Origin: Candidatus Zhuqueibacterota bacterium
Lineage (GTDB): Bacteria > Zhuqueibacterota > Zhuqueibacteria > Thermofontimicrobiales > Thiofontviventaceae
Assembly: GCA_016931935.1 (NCBI GenBank)
Contig: JAFGDW010000205.1
Coordinates: forward strand, 1-34,335
Direction of reading: 5' to 3'
DNA: 34,335 nt
Positions 32,681 through 34,335 of the stretch are shown piece by piece. Position 1 is the stretch's first letter. Every line of letters begins with the position of its first letter. Both the position numbers and the translations under genes were made by a program. The notes beneath the pieces were generated by a model that was given only the letters and a program-made list of their open reading frames with translations, was not told the origin of the DNA and made no database searches.

Positions 32681-32700
32681 TTAATCATTCAAATGATTAA
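32681..32700. promoter_or_regulatory. TTAATCAT-N4-ATGATTAA palindrome, candidate enhancer
   Basis: A perfect palindrome with 8-bp arms sits about 120-140 bp upstream of the sigma-54-like promoter at 32822-32837. It is flanked by further half-sites CATTAA (32672-32677) and TTAATG (32705-32710). It differs from the TGTGAA-type sites, so another activator would bind it. Confidence 0.5.
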
Positions 32701-32821
32701 CGTCTTAATGGATGATTGTTCTTTTCATTTCCATTGCATTTTGCAGGATAAAATCTGTCGTTTTATATAATTTTGAAAATTCTTCCTTTTAAAATTAATC
32801 AGTTAGCACGCATTTTCTCAA

Positions 32822-32837
32822 TGGCATAACCTTTGTA
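32822..32837 (+). promoter_or_regulatory. Sigma-54-like promoter (TGGCAT-N5-TTGTA)
   Basis: TGGCATAACCTTTGTA lies 101 nt upstream of the STAS gene start and points at it. It has the same blocks and spacing as 4538-4553 and 18861-18876. I found it by looking for the pattern set by those two, which makes the pattern more credible. Confidence 0.65.
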
Positions 32838-32938
32838 ATTAACAGGACAGTACGCAACGTGCCACGCGCCTTCAATGTGCACGGCACGTGTCATCAGCCA
32901 AACTTATTTTAACAGACTTATCCGAGAGGATCAGCAAC

Positions 32939-33286
32939 ATGGCCGTTCGAACGACAACCATTAACAATCTCGACATCGCCATTATGGAATTGCGTGGTGC
33001 GATTACCGGTTATCGCGACGGCAACAGTATCCAAAAGCAGGCAGCGGATTTATTGGAGCAGGGCAATCGTAAGCTGATTATCGATCTGGCGAATGTTACC
33101 GTGATGAATAGTTATGGAATCGGATCGCTATTGAATGTGTACGCCAGGTACCGTAGCTTTAATGGGCACATTAAGTTGTGTCACATGAACCGCAGTCTTC
33201 AAAATCTATTTGTCATGACAAAACCGATCATGATTTTTGATGTGGAAGAATCACAACGGGAAGCCATTTCTGGAGTATGGAAATAA
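32939..33286 (+). CDS. STAS-domain anti-anti-sigma-factor-like protein
   Basis: This 115-residue protein is a single STAS domain. The phosphoacceptor position is kept as Ser in VTVMNSYGIGSLL (usual pattern DSSGLG), followed by the helix LLNVYARYRSFNG and the strand HIKLCHMN. Such proteins bind an anti-sigma factor/kinase and are switched by Ser phosphorylation. No partner kinase or phosphatase is in the window. ATG at 32939 is preferred over GTG at 32888: AGAGG precedes it and the domain starts immediately. It is preceded by a sigma-54-like promoter and followed by the broken exbB-like gene. Confidence 0.85.
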   Translation: MAVRTTTINNLDIAIMELRGAITGYRDGNSIQKQAADLLEQGNRKLIIDLANVTVMNSYGIGSLLNVYARYRSFNGHIKLCHMNRSLQNLFVMTKPIMIFDVEESQREAISGVWK

Positions 33287-33344
33287 AATTCATAATATAA
33301 AATTGACAACTATAAACAAACATATAATTTGAGCCGTGTCATGA

Positions 33345-33364
33345 TCCCGCTAACCGGTGCGGGA
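33345..33364. terminator. Small hairpin between STAS and exbB-like genes
   Basis: TCCCGC-TAACCGGT-GCGGGA forms a 6-bp stem 58 nt after the STAS stop codon. There is no T-tract; it may be a weak terminator or a remnant of a repeat. Confidence 0.35.
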
Positions 33365-33424
33365 ATGAAGAGTGCTGAATCCTTAATCACCCACCAACAC
33401 TTACCAAATTACGGAGGTTGTATC

Positions 33425-34154
33425 ATGAAACAGTCGCTTTTTATCACAGTCCTGATGTTAGCAGCGTTGGGTATCGCAACACTTATTTTTATCTACTTGT
33501 TGCCGGATTATATCAAACAAGGCGGGCCGCTCTTATTGTGCTGATTGGGCTCTCAATCATGGTCGTCACGTTTGTGTTTGAACGGTTGTTCACATTGAAC
33601 AAGGCCAAGGGCAAAGGATCGCTAATCAAATTTCTGAATGCAGTGAAAAAAGAAATTGTACAGGGAAATATTGATGCAGCGATTGGTGTGTGCGATAGCC
33701 AGCATGGTTCCGGAGCCAATATATTGCGTGCCGGACTCGAACGCTACAAAATATTGAAGCTGGAAAAACAACAGCTCAGCCGCAAAGAGGTGATGGAAGA
33801 AGTCCATCATTCCATTGAAGATTCGATGATGCTGGGGAAGTGCCTTTGCTGGAAAAGAATCTCACTGCGTTGTCGACAATTGCCTCAATCGCCACGTTGG
33901 TTGGCCTGCTCGGGACAACCATCGGCATGATCCGCTCATTTAAGGCGCTGGCACATTCAGGCACGCCGGATGCGATTCAGTTATCGCTGGGCATTTCCGA
34001 AGCGCTTGTCAATACTGCCGGCGGATTATGCGCTGCGATTTTAGGGATTGTCGCTTACAACTATTTCTTCACCCGGATTGATAATTTAACCTACATGATC
34101 GATGAAGCCAGCTTCTCTATGATTAATTCACTGGCAATTGGCAAAGACAACTGA
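33425..34154 (+). pseudogene. exbB/tolQ-like proton channel subunit, two frameshifts
   Basis: Three consecutive frames together give one MotA/TolQ/ExbB protein. The first (33425-33544) encodes MKQSLFITVLML to IKQGGPLLLC, a first helix. The second (from about 33535) encodes IVLIGLSIMVVTFVFERLF to EDSMMLGK. The third (from about 33837) encodes EVPLLEKNLTALSTIAS to LAIGKDN, holding the conserved helices LVGLLGTTIGMIRSF and LSLGISEALVNTAGG. Breaks lie at about 33530-33537 (after GGGCCGCTCTT) and 33834-33838 (a GGGG run). The upstream GGAGG is excellent. No exbD follows before the window end. Either the gene is decaying or the assembly has two indel errors. An intact protein would energise TonB-dependent import with ExbD. 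Confidence 0.85.
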
Positions 34155-34155
34155 C

Positions 34156-34190
34156 CTGGATTATTCATTATAATTCATTAATGAATCCAG
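34156..34190 (+). terminator. Inverted repeat after the exbB-like gene
   Basis: CTGGATT (34156-34162) pairs with AATCCAG (34184-34190), with further near-complementary ATTCATTA/TTAATGAA bases inside, starting right after the stop codon. It is an AT-rich stem and a plausible transcript end. Confidence 0.5.
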
Positions 34191-34335
34191 ATAACTTGAA
34201 TGACGAATGATTTCAAATTTGGTGTATCGCATTTAGCTTATTTCTGTGTAATTACCTAACCTGGATAAACCAGAATTAAAAAAATTAGACAGGATAACAG
34301 GATGAACAGGATTTCTTAGAGGAAGAGATTATACA

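Noticed and set aside
1..34335. tRNA, rRNA or riboswitch genes
   Set aside because: Reading the intergenic regions on both strands showed no cloverleaf-like or conserved riboswitch core that could be supported.

Overview
The window looks like a bacterial chromosome segment from the FCB superphylum, most like candidate division KSB1/Calditrichota. Four things point there: type IX secretion (T9SS) type A sorting domains on three secreted proteins, a PorV/PorQ-family outer-membrane protein, a TonB-dependent receptor with an N-terminal carboxypeptidase-regulatory-like domain, and lineage-typical intergenic repeats. No rRNA, tRNA, CRISPR array, integrase or transposase was seen.

Layout. (1) 1-4990 is AT-rich accessory DNA on the minus strand: a RiPP precursor with an NHLP-type leader and a GG cleavage site, a second leader-like gene without a core, a proteasome-beta-like Ntn hydrolase with an inserted zinc ribbon, and a stand-alone sigma-54 activator with its own sigma-54-like promoter. 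(2) 4991-13903 (minus) is an envelope cassette: PorV-like protein, a 989-codon T9SS cargo, a TonB-dependent receptor and a BNR-propeller T9SS cargo. (3) 14225-24408 (minus) holds a giant sensor kinase, an NtrC-type regulator, tandem enhancer-like palindromes, a sigma-54-like promoter, a DctM-like permease, a 48-residue membrane protein, an M14-type zinc hydrolase and a gamma-glutamyltranspeptidase (GGT). (4) 24616-29335 (plus) holds a small secreted protein, a second GGT, an N-formylglutamate-amidohydrolase-like enzyme with a T9SS tail, and a second M14-type hydrolase. (5) 29494-32157 (minus) is a poly-gamma-glutamate synthesis operon, pgsB-pgsC-pgsW. (6) 32822-34154 (plus) is a sigma-54-like promoter, a STAS protein and a twice-frameshifted exbB/tolQ-like gene.

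Working model (inference). Regions 3-5 form one locus for a gamma-glutamyl polymer. PgsBCW make it. Two GGTs, two M14 enzymes and the FGase-like enzyme cut it outside the cell. The permease takes up glutamate or small products. A two-component system whose sensor carries two beta-propellers appears to control uptake and hydrolysis through sigma-54. Three intergenic sites share the pattern TGGCAT-N5-TTGTA, each about 100-130 nt upstream of a start codon. Two of them have in-phase TGTGAA/TTCACA-type palindromes upstream, which is the main regulatory signal in the window.

The least explained part is the left end, where RiPP-like precursors sit beside a proteasome-like hydrolase and a sigma-54 activator.
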